A DNA stretch of 64,000 nt from Nitrospira tepida. GTDB lineage: Bacteria; Nitrospirota; Nitrospiria; Nitrospirales; Nitrospiraceae. Position numbers and translations under genes: made by a program. The DNA lies in the NCBI RefSeq assembly GCF_947241125.1, contig NZ_OX365700.1, forward strand, positions 682,001 through 746,000, in the 5' to 3' direction. This document shows positions 41,654-51,129 of the stretch, piece by piece. Position 1 is the first letter of the stretch. Each line of letters begins with the position of its first letter. The notes under the pieces are model-generated. The model was not told the origin of the DNA and ran no database searches. It was given only the letters and a program-made list of their open reading frames with translations.

Positions 41654-43324
41654 ATGCTTCTCATTCGCATCTCCCTCCATGTTTGCGCGATCCTTGCCTG
41701 CGGAGCCTCCTGGGTGTCCGCTGAGACGAGCGACGTCGGCTTTTTAGTGGTTGCGCCGGATCGTGGCTATCTCGGGAACCAAGAGATCCAAACGGTGTTT
41801 GAGCAATTCAAGGAGCGGTATGCCCCGGCCTCCCTGGCTTTGGTTGGACGGGACTACAACGGAGTCGGCAGCGAATATTCCTCTTATCTGAGCCGCGCGG
41901 TCCAAGAATTGGCACGAGATGGGGCGGCCCGTATCGTCGCCATCCCGCTCTTCCTTTCGGAGGCGGATCCCGTGCTGCGAAAGGTGATCGCCCATCTGCC
42001 GGCCTATACCGCTGCCCGCGCCGTTCGCTGGGCTCCGGCCATGGCGCAGAGCTACCTCACCGGACAAATCATGCTGGATCGGGTGGAAGCCACGAGCCAG
42101 GATCCACAGCAGGAGCGCCTGTTCATGATCGGCGTCGGGGCGCCGGACGAGGCGGGGGAACAGGCCCTGAAAGCCGACCTGGGAAAACTGGCCGCCTATG
42201 TCTCCCTGCGGAAGGCGTTCAAAGAGGTCCAGGCGGTCGTGTATTACGATCGAGATGCCGCCGGAGCCGAAGACAAGAACAAGGCGGTGGACGCGCTCCT
42301 CATGCAAGCCGCGGCTAAGAAGGGACGGACGATCGCCGTTCCTGCCACACTGGGCCCCAAGTTCGACCACAGCATGGCGCTGACCAACTGGCTTGGCGAC
42401 AAGTTCCGAGAAATGGATGTGGCGTACGTGAAAGACGAACTGCTGCCGCATCCGAATGTGCTGCTATGGCTCAAGAAGACCGCCAACCGGTACCTGCCGG
42501 CCTCCGCCGGTGAAATCGGCGTCATCGTCATGCCGCATGGAGCCACGCAGCCTTGGAACGATGCGGTCGAACACATCATCAACCCTCTCAAAACGCGCTA
42601 CCCCCTGGAGATCGCCTTCGGGATGGGCGATGCGGAAATCATCCAGCAGGCGGTGACTCGGTTGGAGGATCAGGGCATCCGGCGCATCGTGTTCGGGCGG
42701 ATGTATGCCCTGTCCCATCATATGGAAGAACGGATCGAGTATATTCTCGGGCTCGCGCCCGCGCCGGCGTCCCATGACCACGATCATCCGCTTCCGGCTC
42801 AGGTGCGGAGCGCGGCGCTCTTCGCCGGCTTCGGCGGCTATGAAGAATATCCCGGTGTCGCGGAGATCCTGCACCAACGCATCATGGAAGTCAGTCAAGA
42901 GCCTTCGACGGAAACGGTCCTCCTGCTCGCGCACGGCGACCGGTCGGAGGAAGGGAATGCCAAGTGGATGCACGTGATGCAATCGCATATCGAGCGGCTC
43001 AGGCAGGACCCTCACTGCGCCCGGCTCAGGGCGCTGCGCGCGGCCACGGCGCGAGAAGACTGGCCGGAGCTCCGGGACCCCGCGATGGCGGAAATCAAGG
43101 CCTCGATCAGGGAAGACGCCAAGCAGGGTCGGGTGCTCGTCATCGCGAATCGTTTGTACGGCTCCGGTCCCTACAAAAAACTGCTGGCTGATGTGGAGTA
43201 CGTGCTGAATGAAAAGGGGCTGGCACACCCGTTACTCACCCGGTGGTTGGAGGAGGAGGTTGACAAAGCCGCCGCGGCCCTGGCTGCTCCCCTGGACGAC
43301 GCCCCTCCCATCGCCGGACGGTAG
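41654..43324 (+). CDS. Exported protein with three CbiX/SirB-like chelatase modules
   Basis: 556 residues. A signal peptide at 1-24 (LLIRISLHVCAILACGASWV then SAE) predicts periplasmic location, unlike classic CbiX/SirB chelatases, which are cytosolic. Three related modules are visible. The first begins DVGFLVVAPDRGYLGNQEI, where the usual metal-binding histidine is replaced. The second has IGVIVMPHGATQPWNDAVEH (about 289). The third has ETVLLLAHGDRSEEGN (about 425). A histidine-rich loop, SHDHDHP, separates the second and third. The ATG at 41654 follows ggaggac; a longer in-frame start would begin inside the terminator stem. With a Fur box upstream, a role in handling iron or tetrapyrroles in the periplasm is plausible, but the reaction is unknown. 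Confidence 0.82.
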   Translation: MLLIRISLHVCAILACGASWVSAETSDVGFLVVAPDRGYLGNQEIQTVFEQFKERYAPASLALVGRDYNGVGSEYSSYLSRAVQELARDGAARIVAIPLFLSEADPVLRKVIAHLPAYTAARAVRWAPAMAQSYLTGQIMLDRVEATSQDPQQERLFMIGVGAPDEAGEQALKADLGKLAAYVSLRKAFKEVQAVVYYDRDAAGAEDKNKAVDALLMQAAAKKGRTIAVPATLGPKFDHSMALTNWLGDKFREMDVAYVKDELLPHPNVLLWLKKTANRYLPASAGEIGVIVMPHGATQPWNDAVEHIINPLKTRYPLEIAFGMGDAEIIQQAVTRLEDQGIRRIVFGRMYALSHHMEERIEYILGLAPAPASHDHDHPLPAQVRSAALFAGFGGYEEYPGVAEILHQRIMEVSQEPSTETVLLLAHGDRSEEGNAKWMHVMQSHIERLRQDPHCARLRALRAATAREDWPELRDPAMAEIKASIREDAKQGRVLVIANRLYGSGPYKKLLADVEYVLNEKGLAHPLLTRWLEEEVDKAAAALAAPLDDAPPIAGR

Positions 43325-43329
43325 ATGCC

Positions 43330-43360
43330 GAGCCCCGTTCGTCGGATGGGACGGGGGCTC
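43330..43360. terminator. Hairpin between convergent genes
   Basis: GAGCCCCGT and ACGGGGGCTC form a GC-rich stem about 31 bases across. It lies just after the chelatase-like gene and before the convergent lipoprotein gene. There is no clear T-run on either side, so it is a possible rather than proven bidirectional terminator. Confidence 0.35.
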
Positions 43361-43442
43361 CACGGCTCCTCGCGGGGCCGTCATGCTGAACGCGCCCTCG
43401 CATGATGTCCGGGATCTGTCACCGGGCCGGCGGCACCGTCGC

Positions 43443-44072
43443 CTATCGAGTCGCTCGCAGTTTCCTGACTTCCTCCTCGCCGAAGGTGTGTTGGACGGTC
43501 GTCGCGGTTGTGTCGCCGAAATGCCGGAACGCTCCCTCGATCAGGAGCGGCGCCAGAGCCTGCAGATCCTTGCTCGGGCCGGTCGTCTGCGCATTACCAC
43601 GCCAGAGCTCGACCACTGAACCGGTCGCGCGTGACTGGGTCAAGTCCGCGGCGATAAGGACCACTTGGGCGACATAGCGGGAAAATCCCGCGGACGCCGA
43701 CGGCGAGACGGCCGTTCCATACCCGACGCCGCCTCCCGTCCCGGCAGGACTTCCCAGGGGCGGTCCGCCGGCTGATGAGGGCGCCGTGGCCGCCTGTTCG
43801 GTGACTCCGTAGGCGAGATAGACACCGAGCTTGGCTACCTTGGCGTCGGTTTCGCGATAGTCCCGCTCCGCCAGCTTGCGGGCCACGAGGCGCGCGTAGG
43901 TGGGAAAGGCCGGATCATGCTCCACCTCTCCCGTCGGGATCACCGCGAAGGTGATGTGGGGTGGAATCGGTTGCGTGCCGCGCCCATGGACATCCACGGT
44001 GACGCCCCCGGCGCAGCCCAGGCTCACCAACATCAACCCCGCCACCAGCGTTCGACACCCACGCCTCGTCAT
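43443..44072 (-). CDS. Lipoprotein, DUF4136-like
   Basis: 209 residues. The signal peptide ends in a lipobox-like LVSLGC, so it should be lipid-anchored. The mature protein begins with TVDVHGRGTQPIPP and contains FAVIPTGEVEHDPAFPTYAR and LVARKLAERDYRETDAK, a pattern I associate with DUF4136-type envelope lipoproteins. A glycine/serine-rich insert lies in the middle (GSPAGTGGGVGYGTAVSPSA). Function unknown. It is convergent with the chelatase-like gene and divergent from the RND genes. Confidence 0.7.
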   Translation of the reverse strand: MTRRGCRTLVAGLMLVSLGCAGGVTVDVHGRGTQPIPPHITFAVIPTGEVEHDPAFPTYARLVARKLAERDYRETDAKVAKLGVYLAYGVTEQAATAPSSAGGPPLGSPAGTGGGVGYGTAVSPSASAGFSRYVAQVVLIAADLTQSRATGSVVELWRGNAQTTGPSKDLQALAPLLIEGAFRHFGDTTATTVQHTFGEEEVRKLRATR

Positions 44073-44394
44073 CGCGTCACCTCATAATAATAGAGAATGG
44101 TGGAACCACGTCGTATTTGGCCCACCATACGCCCCTGCGCAGGAAAAAGACATGCTTGGCAGTCGGACCGGACAGGTTGCGTCTTGGGACCCGGTGGCCT
44201 TTGTCGGGCGCACCAGACCGGCGTGAAGGGACATAGCCCTGTCGAAGATTAACCGTCATCCTCTCGTGCCCGTTCCCTTTTTTGCTTCGGTCATTGCTTA
44301 GCCCGATTCTTAGAGTGACGTGACCGGCCCGAGTGTGGTTTCTGTCTTCTGAAACGTCATATAGTGTAGCCTGCGGAAAGGAAGGGGCCTGGGT
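44073..44394. other. Divergent promoter region of the lipoprotein and RND genes
   Basis: No gene seen. A TATAGT hexamer at 44360-44365 could be the -10 of the RND operon. An A/T-rich patch near 44084-44097 could serve the minus-strand lipoprotein gene. No Fur-like palindrome was found. Confidence 0.35.
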
Positions 44395-45543
44395 GTGCCC
44401 GGCGGCGTCCGCCTGCCGTCGGGAAACCGCAGCCCGTTTATGCCGATGTCTGAACGCCAGTTGAAACGCCGGGGGCTGACCTGGGCCATGGTGCTTGGCG
44501 CCGGCCTCGTGCTTACCTTCTTGATGATCGCCAAGCTCGGCACCAAGGCCGATGGCCGGTCCGGCGAGCTGGATGGAGCCAGGTCTGCGGTTCTCCTGGT
44601 GGAAGTGGCGCCTGTGACGGTCGAGCCGGTTGCGGAATCACTCAGCGCCGTCGGCACGCTTCAGGCCGTGGCCTCGGTCATGATCCGCCCTGAACTGGCG
44701 GGGTTGGTGCGGCGCATCGCGTTTGTCGATGGGCAGCGGGTCTCGGCGCAGGACCTGTTGTTTGAGCTCGATCAAGAGGAGCTTCGGGCGGAGGTAGGCC
44801 AGGCCGAGGCGCAGGAGAAGATCGCCCGGCTCACCTACGAGCGGCTGAAGCGTCTCTCCGGTCAACAAACGACGATCATTTCTCCCCAGCAGCTTGATGA
44901 GGCACGAAGCGCCTGGCAGGCGGCCGAGGCCAACAGCGTCCTGTACCGGACGCGGCTCAAGAAGACGATCATCCGCGCGCCGTTTGCCGGCACGGTGGGC
45001 CTTCGTCGTGTGTCTGCCGGAGACTATGTCGCGCCGGGGCAGGATCTCGTCAATCTCGAAGATCTGCGGACACTCCACGTGGACTTCAAGGTGCCGGAAG
45101 GGTGGCTGTCCAAGGTCGCCGTGGGGCAGCGGGTGGGGTTGCTGACGGAGGCCTACCCGGACAGGGTGTTTCAGGGCGAAGTCTCGGCGGTTGATCCGCG
45201 ACTGGATGCGGTGAATCGGACGGTCCCCCTGCGCGCGGTGGTCCCCAATCCGGAGGGGGCGCTTCGTCCCGGCCTGTTCGTCACCGTCCGCCTGATGGTC
45301 CGGGAGGAGCAGGAGGCGCTGATGATTCCCGAAGAGGCGGTCCTGTTGAAACAGGGCCGGCCGTATGCCTTTCGCTACGACGGATCAGCCGCGCGTCTGA
45401 CGGAGGTGATCCTGGGGGTGCGGCAACGAGGATTGGTCCAGGTCCTCTCCGGCCTGTCGGCGGGCGACCAGGTCGTTCGCACCGGCACCCACAAGCTCAG
45501 CGACGGGATGGCGGTCACGACCCAGGCGCCGGCGGAGTCCTAA
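44395..45543 (+). CDS. RND efflux periplasmic adaptor (membrane fusion protein)
   Basis: About 382 residues. A single N-terminal anchor helix (AMVLGAGLVLTFLMIAKLG) is followed by a barrel-sandwich/lipoyl region (VASVMIRPELAGLVRRIAFV then DGQRVSAQDLLFELD), a helical hairpin and the second lipoyl half (IRAPFAGTVGLRRVSAGDYV). The start GTG at 44395 has aggaagggg upstream; internal ATGs at 44440 and 44446 are alternatives. It connects the RND pump encoded next to an outer-membrane channel that is not in the window. The substrate is unknown. Export of siderophore or metal is possible from context only. Confidence 0.9.
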   Translation: MPGGVRLPSGNRSPFMPMSERQLKRRGLTWAMVLGAGLVLTFLMIAKLGTKADGRSGELDGARSAVLLVEVAPVTVEPVAESLSAVGTLQAVASVMIRPELAGLVRRIAFVDGQRVSAQDLLFELDQEELRAEVGQAEAQEKIARLTYERLKRLSGQQTTIISPQQLDEARSAWQAAEANSVLYRTRLKKTIIRAPFAGTVGLRRVSAGDYVAPGQDLVNLEDLRTLHVDFKVPEGWLSKVAVGQRVGLLTEAYPDRVFQGEVSAVDPRLDAVNRTVPLRAVVPNPEGALRPGLFVTVRLMVREEQEALMIPEEAVLLKQGRPYAFRYDGSAARLTEVILGVRQRGLVQVLSGLSAGDQVVRTGTHKLSDGMAVTTQAPAES

Positions 45544-45619
45544 TGCGCCGCCTCTCTGCGTTTCATCCGAACCTTTCTATAGTCATGCCTACGGTCATGA
45601 CCGTCCGGTCCATCGCGCG

Positions 45620-48600
45620 ATGATCCTTTCCGATCTCTCGGTCCGCCGTCCCGTCTTGGCGACGGTCATGTCGCTGCTGCTGGTGCTGTTCGGGCTCCTG
45701 AGCTTCACCCGCCTGACCTTGCGGGAATATCCGGATATCGCCTACCCGATCGTCTCGGTGAGGACTGTCTATCCCGGCGCCAGCCCGGCGCTGGTGGAGA
45801 CCGACGTGACCACGGTCCTCGAAGGGGCCATCAGCGGCATCGAAGGCCTCCGCACGATCACCTCCGCCAGCCGGGCCGAGACCTCCCAGATCGTGCTCGA
45901 ATTCGGACGGACGCGCAGTTTGGATGCGGCGACGAACGACGTGCGGGACGCCATCAGTCGAGTGCGGCGCCAACTCCCGCTCGCCGTCCAGGATCCGCTC
46001 GTCGCGAAGGAAACCGGCGACGGCAATGAAATCATGTGGCTCTCGCTGGCCAGCGATCGCCATTCCGAGTTGGAGATGACGGATGTCGCGGAGCGATTCA
46101 TCAAGAACCGGTTGGCGATGTTGCCCGGCGTCTCGACCATTCCGTTGGACGGGGAGCGCCGCTATGCGATGCGGATCTGGCTTGACCCTGAACGGTTGGC
46201 CGCTCGCCGGCTTGCCGCGCAGGACGTCGAAGAGGCCCTCCGGACGCAAAACCTCACCCTTCCCTCCGGCCGGATCGAGAGCGATCGCACGGAGTTCGAC
46301 GTCTCGATCCGTGGCTCGCTGGAGACCCCACAACAATTTCTGCACCTGATCGTCGCCTATCGAGACGGATACCCGGTCAGGATTCAGGACATCGGCCGCG
46401 TGGAACTCGGCTCGGAAGACGACCGGAAACTGGTCCGCGTGAACGGCAAGCCGGCGATCGGGATCGGCGTCGCCAAGCAATCGAAGGCCAACACGTTGGA
46501 GGTGGCGCAGGCCGTCAAGCAGGCCTGGCCAGACCTGGTCGCCTCCTTGCCCGAGGGGATGACCTTGCAGGTGGCGTGGGACGGGTCGCTCGCGATCGAG
46601 CAATCCATTCGGGAGGTCTACCGGGCCTTGGGACTGGCCCTCATCCTGGTCGTGTTGGTGATTTACCTCTTTCTCGGCAGCGTCCGCGCGACCTTCATCC
46701 CGGCGGTCGCGATTCCGGCCTCGATCATCGGCGCCGTGACCATCCTCTGGGCCACCGGCTGTTCGCTCAATGTGTTGACGCTGCTCGGGTTTGTGCTCGC
46801 CGTCGGCCTGGTGGTGGACGATGCGATCATCGTGCTTGAGAACATCCATCGCCGGATCGAATCCGGGGTGCCGCCCATCCAGGCCGCCATGGCGGGAAGC
46901 AGGGAAATCGGATTCGCCGTGCTGGCCACGACCCTGTCGCTGGTGGTGGTGTTCATTCCGATCGCGTTTCTGACCGGCGTAGTCGGCCGGCTCTTCGCGG
47001 AATTGGCGATTGCGGTGGCGGCCGCGGTGTTGCTGTCGGGATTCGTGGCGCTGACGCTGACGCCGATGTTATGCGCCACGCTGTTGAAGACCGGACGGCG
47101 CCAGACCCGGTTGTCCAAGGTTGCCGAGGAGGCCTTTGCCGGCCTGGTGAGCCGGTATCGGCGCGCGGTCGAGCGTCTGGTGGAGGCGAGGGGGCCGGTG
47201 CTCGGCGTCGCGTTGGGGGCGATCGTCGCCAGCGTCCTCCTGTTTCTCCGCTTGCCCATGGAATTGGCTCCGCTGGAAGACGTCGGCTGGTTCGCCGGCC
47301 ACCTGACGGCGCCGGAAGGCGCTACGATCCGCTACACCGATGCCTATGCCAGGCAAGTGGAGGGCATCGTGGAGACAGTTCCGGAAGTGACGTTCAACTA
47401 TATGGTGGTCGCCCGCGGGTATCGCCCCACGATTGTGAACCGCGCATCGAGTTGGGTGACTTTGGCCGAGTGGGAGAAGAGGGACCGGACGCAACAGGAC
47501 ATTGTGGCGGAACTGAATGCCCGGCTTGGACGGTTGACCGGAGTCAAAGTCTCGGTCCTCAACCCGCCGCCGATGGAGCAGTCGCCCGAGAAGACGCCGG
47601 TTCAGTTCGTGCTGGTCGGATCGACCTACGAGGAGCTGCGGGTTCAGGCCGAACGGCTCATGCGCAAGGCGGCGGCCCATCCGGGGTTCCTCAACCCGGA
47701 TATGGATTTGTCGATGAACATGCCCCATGTGACGGTGGAGGCGCATCGGTCCAAATCCGCCGATGTGGGCGTCTCCATGGCTGCCATCGGCCGGACGCTC
47801 GAAACGTTTTTGAGCGGAAGGCCTGTCACGACCTTCTCGCGCGACGGACGGGTGTACAACGTCATCGTCAAGGTGGATGAGCCGTACCGGAACAGCCCGT
47901 CGGATATTATGACCCTTCCGGTGCGCGGCGAGCAGGGGCAGTTGATGCCGCTCGGCAACGTCGTGTCCGTGCGGGAAGACGCGACGCCCGAAGCGCTCCA
48001 CCATTACGATCGGATGCGCGCCGTCACGATCAGCGCCGGACTCGCCGAGGGATTTTCGCTGGGGGAGGCGCTGGACTATCTGAACCGGACGGCGAAGGAG
48101 AGTCTCCCGAGGATGATGCGGTTCGCCTATGCGGGAGAATCGAAGGAATTTCTTGAAAGCCGAGCCAGCCTGCACGTGACGTTCGGGTTGGCGATTCTCG
48201 TCGTCTATCTGGTGCTCTCGGCGCAGTTCGAAAGTTTTCTCTCTCCGCTGGTGATTTTGCTGACGGTCCCGCCGGCGGTGATGGGCGGCCTGCTGGCGCT
48301 GGCGTTCACCGGAGGGACCTTGAACATCTACAGCCAGATCGGGCTTATCATCCTGATCGGGCTCGTCACCAAGAACGCGATCCTGATCGTGGAGTTCGCC
48401 AACCAGTTGCGCGGTCGAGGCATGGCCGCGCGGGAGGCGATCGTCGAAGCCGCCACCCTCCGTTTCCGGCCGATCATCATGACCACGGCCGCGACGATTC
48501 TCGGCGCCCTGCCGTTGGCCCTGGCGACCGGAGCCGGCGCTGCAGGCAGGCGGCATATCGGACTGGTCCTGGTCGGCGGGTTGGCGCTCTCCACCCTGTT

Positions 48601-48754
48601 GTCGTTGTTCCTGGTCCCCACCGTGTACCGGCTGCTCGCGCGCGGTCCCGTCAAGCCGGATAAGCTCGCGGTCGCGCGGTTGCCCTATGCCACGGTCGCG
48701 GATCAATCGCATGCCTCGTCCGCCTCATCCCACATTATTCATGGCGGTTCGTGA
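45620..48754 (+). CDS. RND (AcrB/MexF-type) efflux pump
   Basis: 1044-residue proton-driven inner-membrane transporter. It begins MILSDLSVRRPVLATVMSLL and has the usual porter sequence LREYPDIAYPIVSVRTVYPG. The proton-relay helix contains GLVVDDAIIVLENIHRRIE (about residue 397). Later helices include GLVTKNAILIVEFANQLRG. The length is normal for the hydrophobe/amphiphile class rather than the heavy-metal class. The last residues, SHIIHGGS, are encoded by the left end of MITE copy 2, so the original C-terminus was replaced by insertion; the loss should affect only the cytosolic tail. Confidence 0.93.
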   Translation: MILSDLSVRRPVLATVMSLLLVLFGLLSFTRLTLREYPDIAYPIVSVRTVYPGASPALVETDVTTVLEGAISGIEGLRTITSASRAETSQIVLEFGRTRSLDAATNDVRDAISRVRRQLPLAVQDPLVAKETGDGNEIMWLSLASDRHSELEMTDVAERFIKNRLAMLPGVSTIPLDGERRYAMRIWLDPERLAARRLAAQDVEEALRTQNLTLPSGRIESDRTEFDVSIRGSLETPQQFLHLIVAYRDGYPVRIQDIGRVELGSEDDRKLVRVNGKPAIGIGVAKQSKANTLEVAQAVKQAWPDLVASLPEGMTLQVAWDGSLAIEQSIREVYRALGLALILVVLVIYLFLGSVRATFIPAVAIPASIIGAVTILWATGCSLNVLTLLGFVLAVGLVVDDAIIVLENIHRRIESGVPPIQAAMAGSREIGFAVLATTLSLVVVFIPIAFLTGVVGRLFAELAIAVAAAVLLSGFVALTLTPMLCATLLKTGRRQTRLSKVAEEAFAGLVSRYRRAVERLVEARGPVLGVALGAIVASVLLFLRLPMELAPLEDVGWFAGHLTAPEGATIRYTDAYARQVEGIVETVPEVTFNYMVVARGYRPTIVNRASSWVTLAEWEKRDRTQQDIVAELNARLGRLTGVKVSVLNPPPMEQSPEKTPVQFVLVGSTYEELRVQAERLMRKAAAHPGFLNPDMDLSMNMPHVTVEAHRSKSADVGVSMAAIGRTLETFLSGRPVTTFSRDGRVYNVIVKVDEPYRNSPSDIMTLPVRGEQGQLMPLGNVVSVREDATPEALHHYDRMRAVTISAGLAEGFSLGEALDYLNRTAKESLPRMMRFAYAGESKEFLESRASLHVTFGLAILVVYLVLSAQFESFLSPLVILLTVPPAVMGGLLALAFTGGTLNIYSQIGLIILIGLVTKNAILIVEFANQLRGRGMAAREAIVEAATLRFRPIIMTTAATILGALPLALATGAGAAGRRHIGLVLVGGLALSTLLSLFLVPTVYRLLARGPVKPDKLAVARLPYATVADQSHASSASSHIIHGGS

Positions 48755-49000
48755 CGAAACCGCCAAGACGCCACGCGTTGGACCCATTGCATGCTCGACC
48801 CGTTGTCTGAAGCAGAGTGCAATGGGTGCCCCGGCAATGGGTACCCCACGCGGAACCGCGAGGGAGAAAGGCATACTTGAAAGCAGTATGTCGACCGACC
48901 GAGTGGCGAGCCTGCCCGCTTGGCTGCGAGAACCTGGCAGTCAAGCTTGTTGCAGCGGCGTATCGGCGGGTGCAGTAGAAGCCGTCGTGAATAATGTGGG
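48729..49000 (-). mobile_element. MITE-like element, copy 2 (inverted, with internal insertion)
   Basis: 272 bases bounded by CCCACATTATTC and GAATAATGTGGG. Read on the minus strand it aligns with copy 1 at 40677-40854 at both ends and in internal blocks (GGCTTCTACTGCA, CTCGCCACTC, CATACTG, CAAGTATGCCT, GGCGGTTTCGTCACGAA). It carries about 95 extra bases that include an inverted repeat CCCATTGCA/TGCAATGGG. The flanks do not show a matching 4-base duplication. It contains no transposase. The remaining bases to 49104 hold the start region of the sensor kinase gene. Confidence 0.75.
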
Positions 49001-49104
49001 TTAGTTGCCAGACGGTCGGATTCCGACTGATCCACTCCCCTCGCGGCTCTGGAGTTTGCTCCCACCGGTTGCTTAGAATAGCCCTCATTTTGAGTCCCAA
49101 GGTC

Positions 49105-51129
49105 ATGAGTCATACCATTCGCGGGCGGATTGTCGTCGCGATCGTGCTGGTGGGCTGCGTGCCCCTGCTGATCGGACTGGTGCTGGCCTACATGTCCGGC
49201 ATGCAGTCCCTGCGCGACGTCATCGGCGGCAACCTCCAGGCCGTGGCCGCCCAGGTCGCAGATCGCGTCACGTTGTTGGTGCAGGGCGAGATTCAAGGCG
49301 TCCGGCTGCTCGCCTCGGCTCCGTTGCGGGTCCGCCAGCCAGTCGAGACCGCGAACCGGGCCTATCCTGTCGAGCGCTCAGCCATCGATCAAATCATTCG
49401 CGAGCGGATGCAGATGTGGGAGCAGGGGAAGGATGCCTCCGCGCGCCTGCTGGATTCCGCGCTGTCCCGCTTTCTGCGTGAAACCAAAGTCCGTGACGGG
49501 GATAAGGTCGTCGGTCTCTTGATCACGGATCAATATGGGGCCCTGGTGGCGGCGAGCTCGGAGCCGGACCATTATGTGTTTAACCAGGAAGCCTGGTGGA
49601 GGGCGGTCCAGAGCGGCGACCCGGAGCCGGTCTTCATCAGCGGCGTGATCCCGGCCCGCGAGGGCTCGTTTCGCACGCCGGAGGAAACCATCGATATCGC
49701 CGTGCCCATCCTGGACGACCGCCAACATGCGGTGATCGGGGCCATCAAGGCCTCCTATCGGTTCGACAGCCTGTTTGCGATCATCAAACAGATTCGGGTG
49801 GGACAAACGGGCCACGCCATGCTGTTCAACGCGGCGGGCCAGCCGCTGATCTGTCCGATCCTGCCGCGGCAAGCGCATCGAATCCCCAGCCAGCTCATGG
49901 CCATGATCGTGTCGCCGGACCCGGGCTGGGCCGTGGCGGAGGACGACGGGCATGGCGCCCAGGATACGGTGATCGGCTTTGCGCCGGTCGGCGGGTTGAA
50001 GCTGCCAGATAACACCTGGCATGTGTTGGTCCGGCAACAGCCGAGCGAGAGCTACGCGCCGATCCGCGATCAGGTCAGAAACCTGGCCGCGATCGGGCTG
50101 GTGATGGTGGGACTGCTCTGGCTGATGGGCCGCTATGTGGCCGCCCGGATCGCCAGACCCATCCAGACGTTGCAGGCCGGCGTGGAGGCGATCAGCCAGG
50201 GCACCTACGACCGTCCCCTCGATATCGCGACCGGCGATGAGTTTCAGGATTTGGCTGCGGCCGTGCACCGGATGGCCGATCGCCTCAAGACCTCCCGGGC
50301 TGAGCTGGAAGCCTTGAATGCAGACCTGGCCCGTCGCGTGGAAGAGAAAACCGCCGAGGTGACTGGCCACCTGAAGAAACTCCAGTTCGCCGAACGGTTG
50401 GCGACGCTGGGCCAGGTGGCGAGCGGGATTGCCCATGAAATCAACAATCCGCTCGGGATCATCCTGAACCGGATCGAATGCATGGAGGCGGAAGCGGCGC
50501 ATCTGCCGGAGGACGTGTGGAACGATCTGCGGGCGATCCGGTCGCAGGCCGACCGTATTTCCCGCGTCACGCGGAGCGTCCTCGCCATGTCGCGCGGGGC
50601 GGCGACCACCCTGAAGCCGATCGACATGAATTGCGTGCTGCGCGCCTGTGTGGAGGTCGCCAGGGATCGGGCGGCGGCCCATGATGTCCATCTTGAGACG
50701 GACCTGGCCGGCGACGTGCCTCCCGTCATGGGGGATCGGGACCGGCTGGAGACGGTCATCCTGAATCTGCTCAACAATGCCATCGATGCGGTCCGGGACA
50801 GCGATCAGCCCCGGCAGGTGACCATCCGGTCCGAGTCCGTGCAGGCTGACGAGGGTGACTTCGTCGTGACGACGGTGCGGGATACGGGACCAGGCATCCC
50901 TGAAGAAATACTCGGACGCATCTTCGATCCGTTCTTCACGACGAAGAAGACGGGACAGGGCACAGGGTTGGGATTGTTCCTGAGTTATGGGATCGTCGCG
51001 GATCACCGCGGACGGCTGGAGGTCAAGAACGACGAGCGTGGCGCCGTGGCGTCCGTGGCGCTGCCCGCTCTGGCATCATGTGTCGATGTTCATCAGGAGG
51101 CCGGATGGAGAACACAGGCAAGATATTGA
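49105..51129 (+). CDS. Sensor histidine kinase with periplasmic Cache-type domain
   Basis: 674 residues. Membrane helix 1 is [21 protein letters not shown] large periplasmic region to about 325 resembles a double Cache sensor ([13 protein letters not shown]-like [18 protein letters not shown]). Helix 2 is [16 protein letters not shown], then HAMP. The phosphorylated histidine is in [16 protein letters not shown] (about 442). The ATP domain shows [32 protein letters not shown] and [13 protein letters not shown]. NtrB-like. The start at 49105 is the first ATG before the membrane helix. It overlaps the response-regulator gene downstream, so the two form one system. The signal sensed is not evident. 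Confidence 0.92.
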   Translation: MSHTIRGRIVVAIVLVGCVPLLIGLVLAYMSGMQSLRDVIGGNLQAVAAQVADRVTLLVQGEIQGVRLLASAPLRVRQPVETANRAYPVERSAIDQIIRERMQMWEQGKDASARLLDSALSRFLRETKVRDGDKVVGLLITDQYGALVAASSEPDHYVFNQEAWWRAVQSGDPEPVFISGVIPAREGSFRTPEETIDIAVPILDDRQHAVIGAIKASYRFDSLFAIIKQIRVGQTGHAMLFNAAGQPLICPILPRQAHRIPSQLMAMIVSPDPGWAVAEDDGHGAQDTVIGFAPVGGLKLPDNTWHVLVRQQPSESYAPIRDQVRNLAAIGLVMVGLLWLMGRYVAARIARPIQTLQAGVEAISQGTYDRPLDIATGDEFQDLAAAVHRMADRLKTSRAELEALNADLARRVEEKTAEVTGHLKKLQFAERLATLGQVASGIAHEINNPLGIILNRIECMEAEAAHLPEDVWNDLRAIRSQADRISRVTRSVLAMSRGAATTLKPIDMNCVLRACVEVARDRAAAHDVHLETDLAGDVPPVMGDRDRLETVILNLLNNAIDAVRDSDQPRQVTIRSESVQADEGDFVVTTVRDTGPGIPEEILGRIFDPFFTTKKTGQGTGLGLFLSYGIVADHRGRLEVKNDERGAVASVALPALASCVDVHQEAGWRTQARY

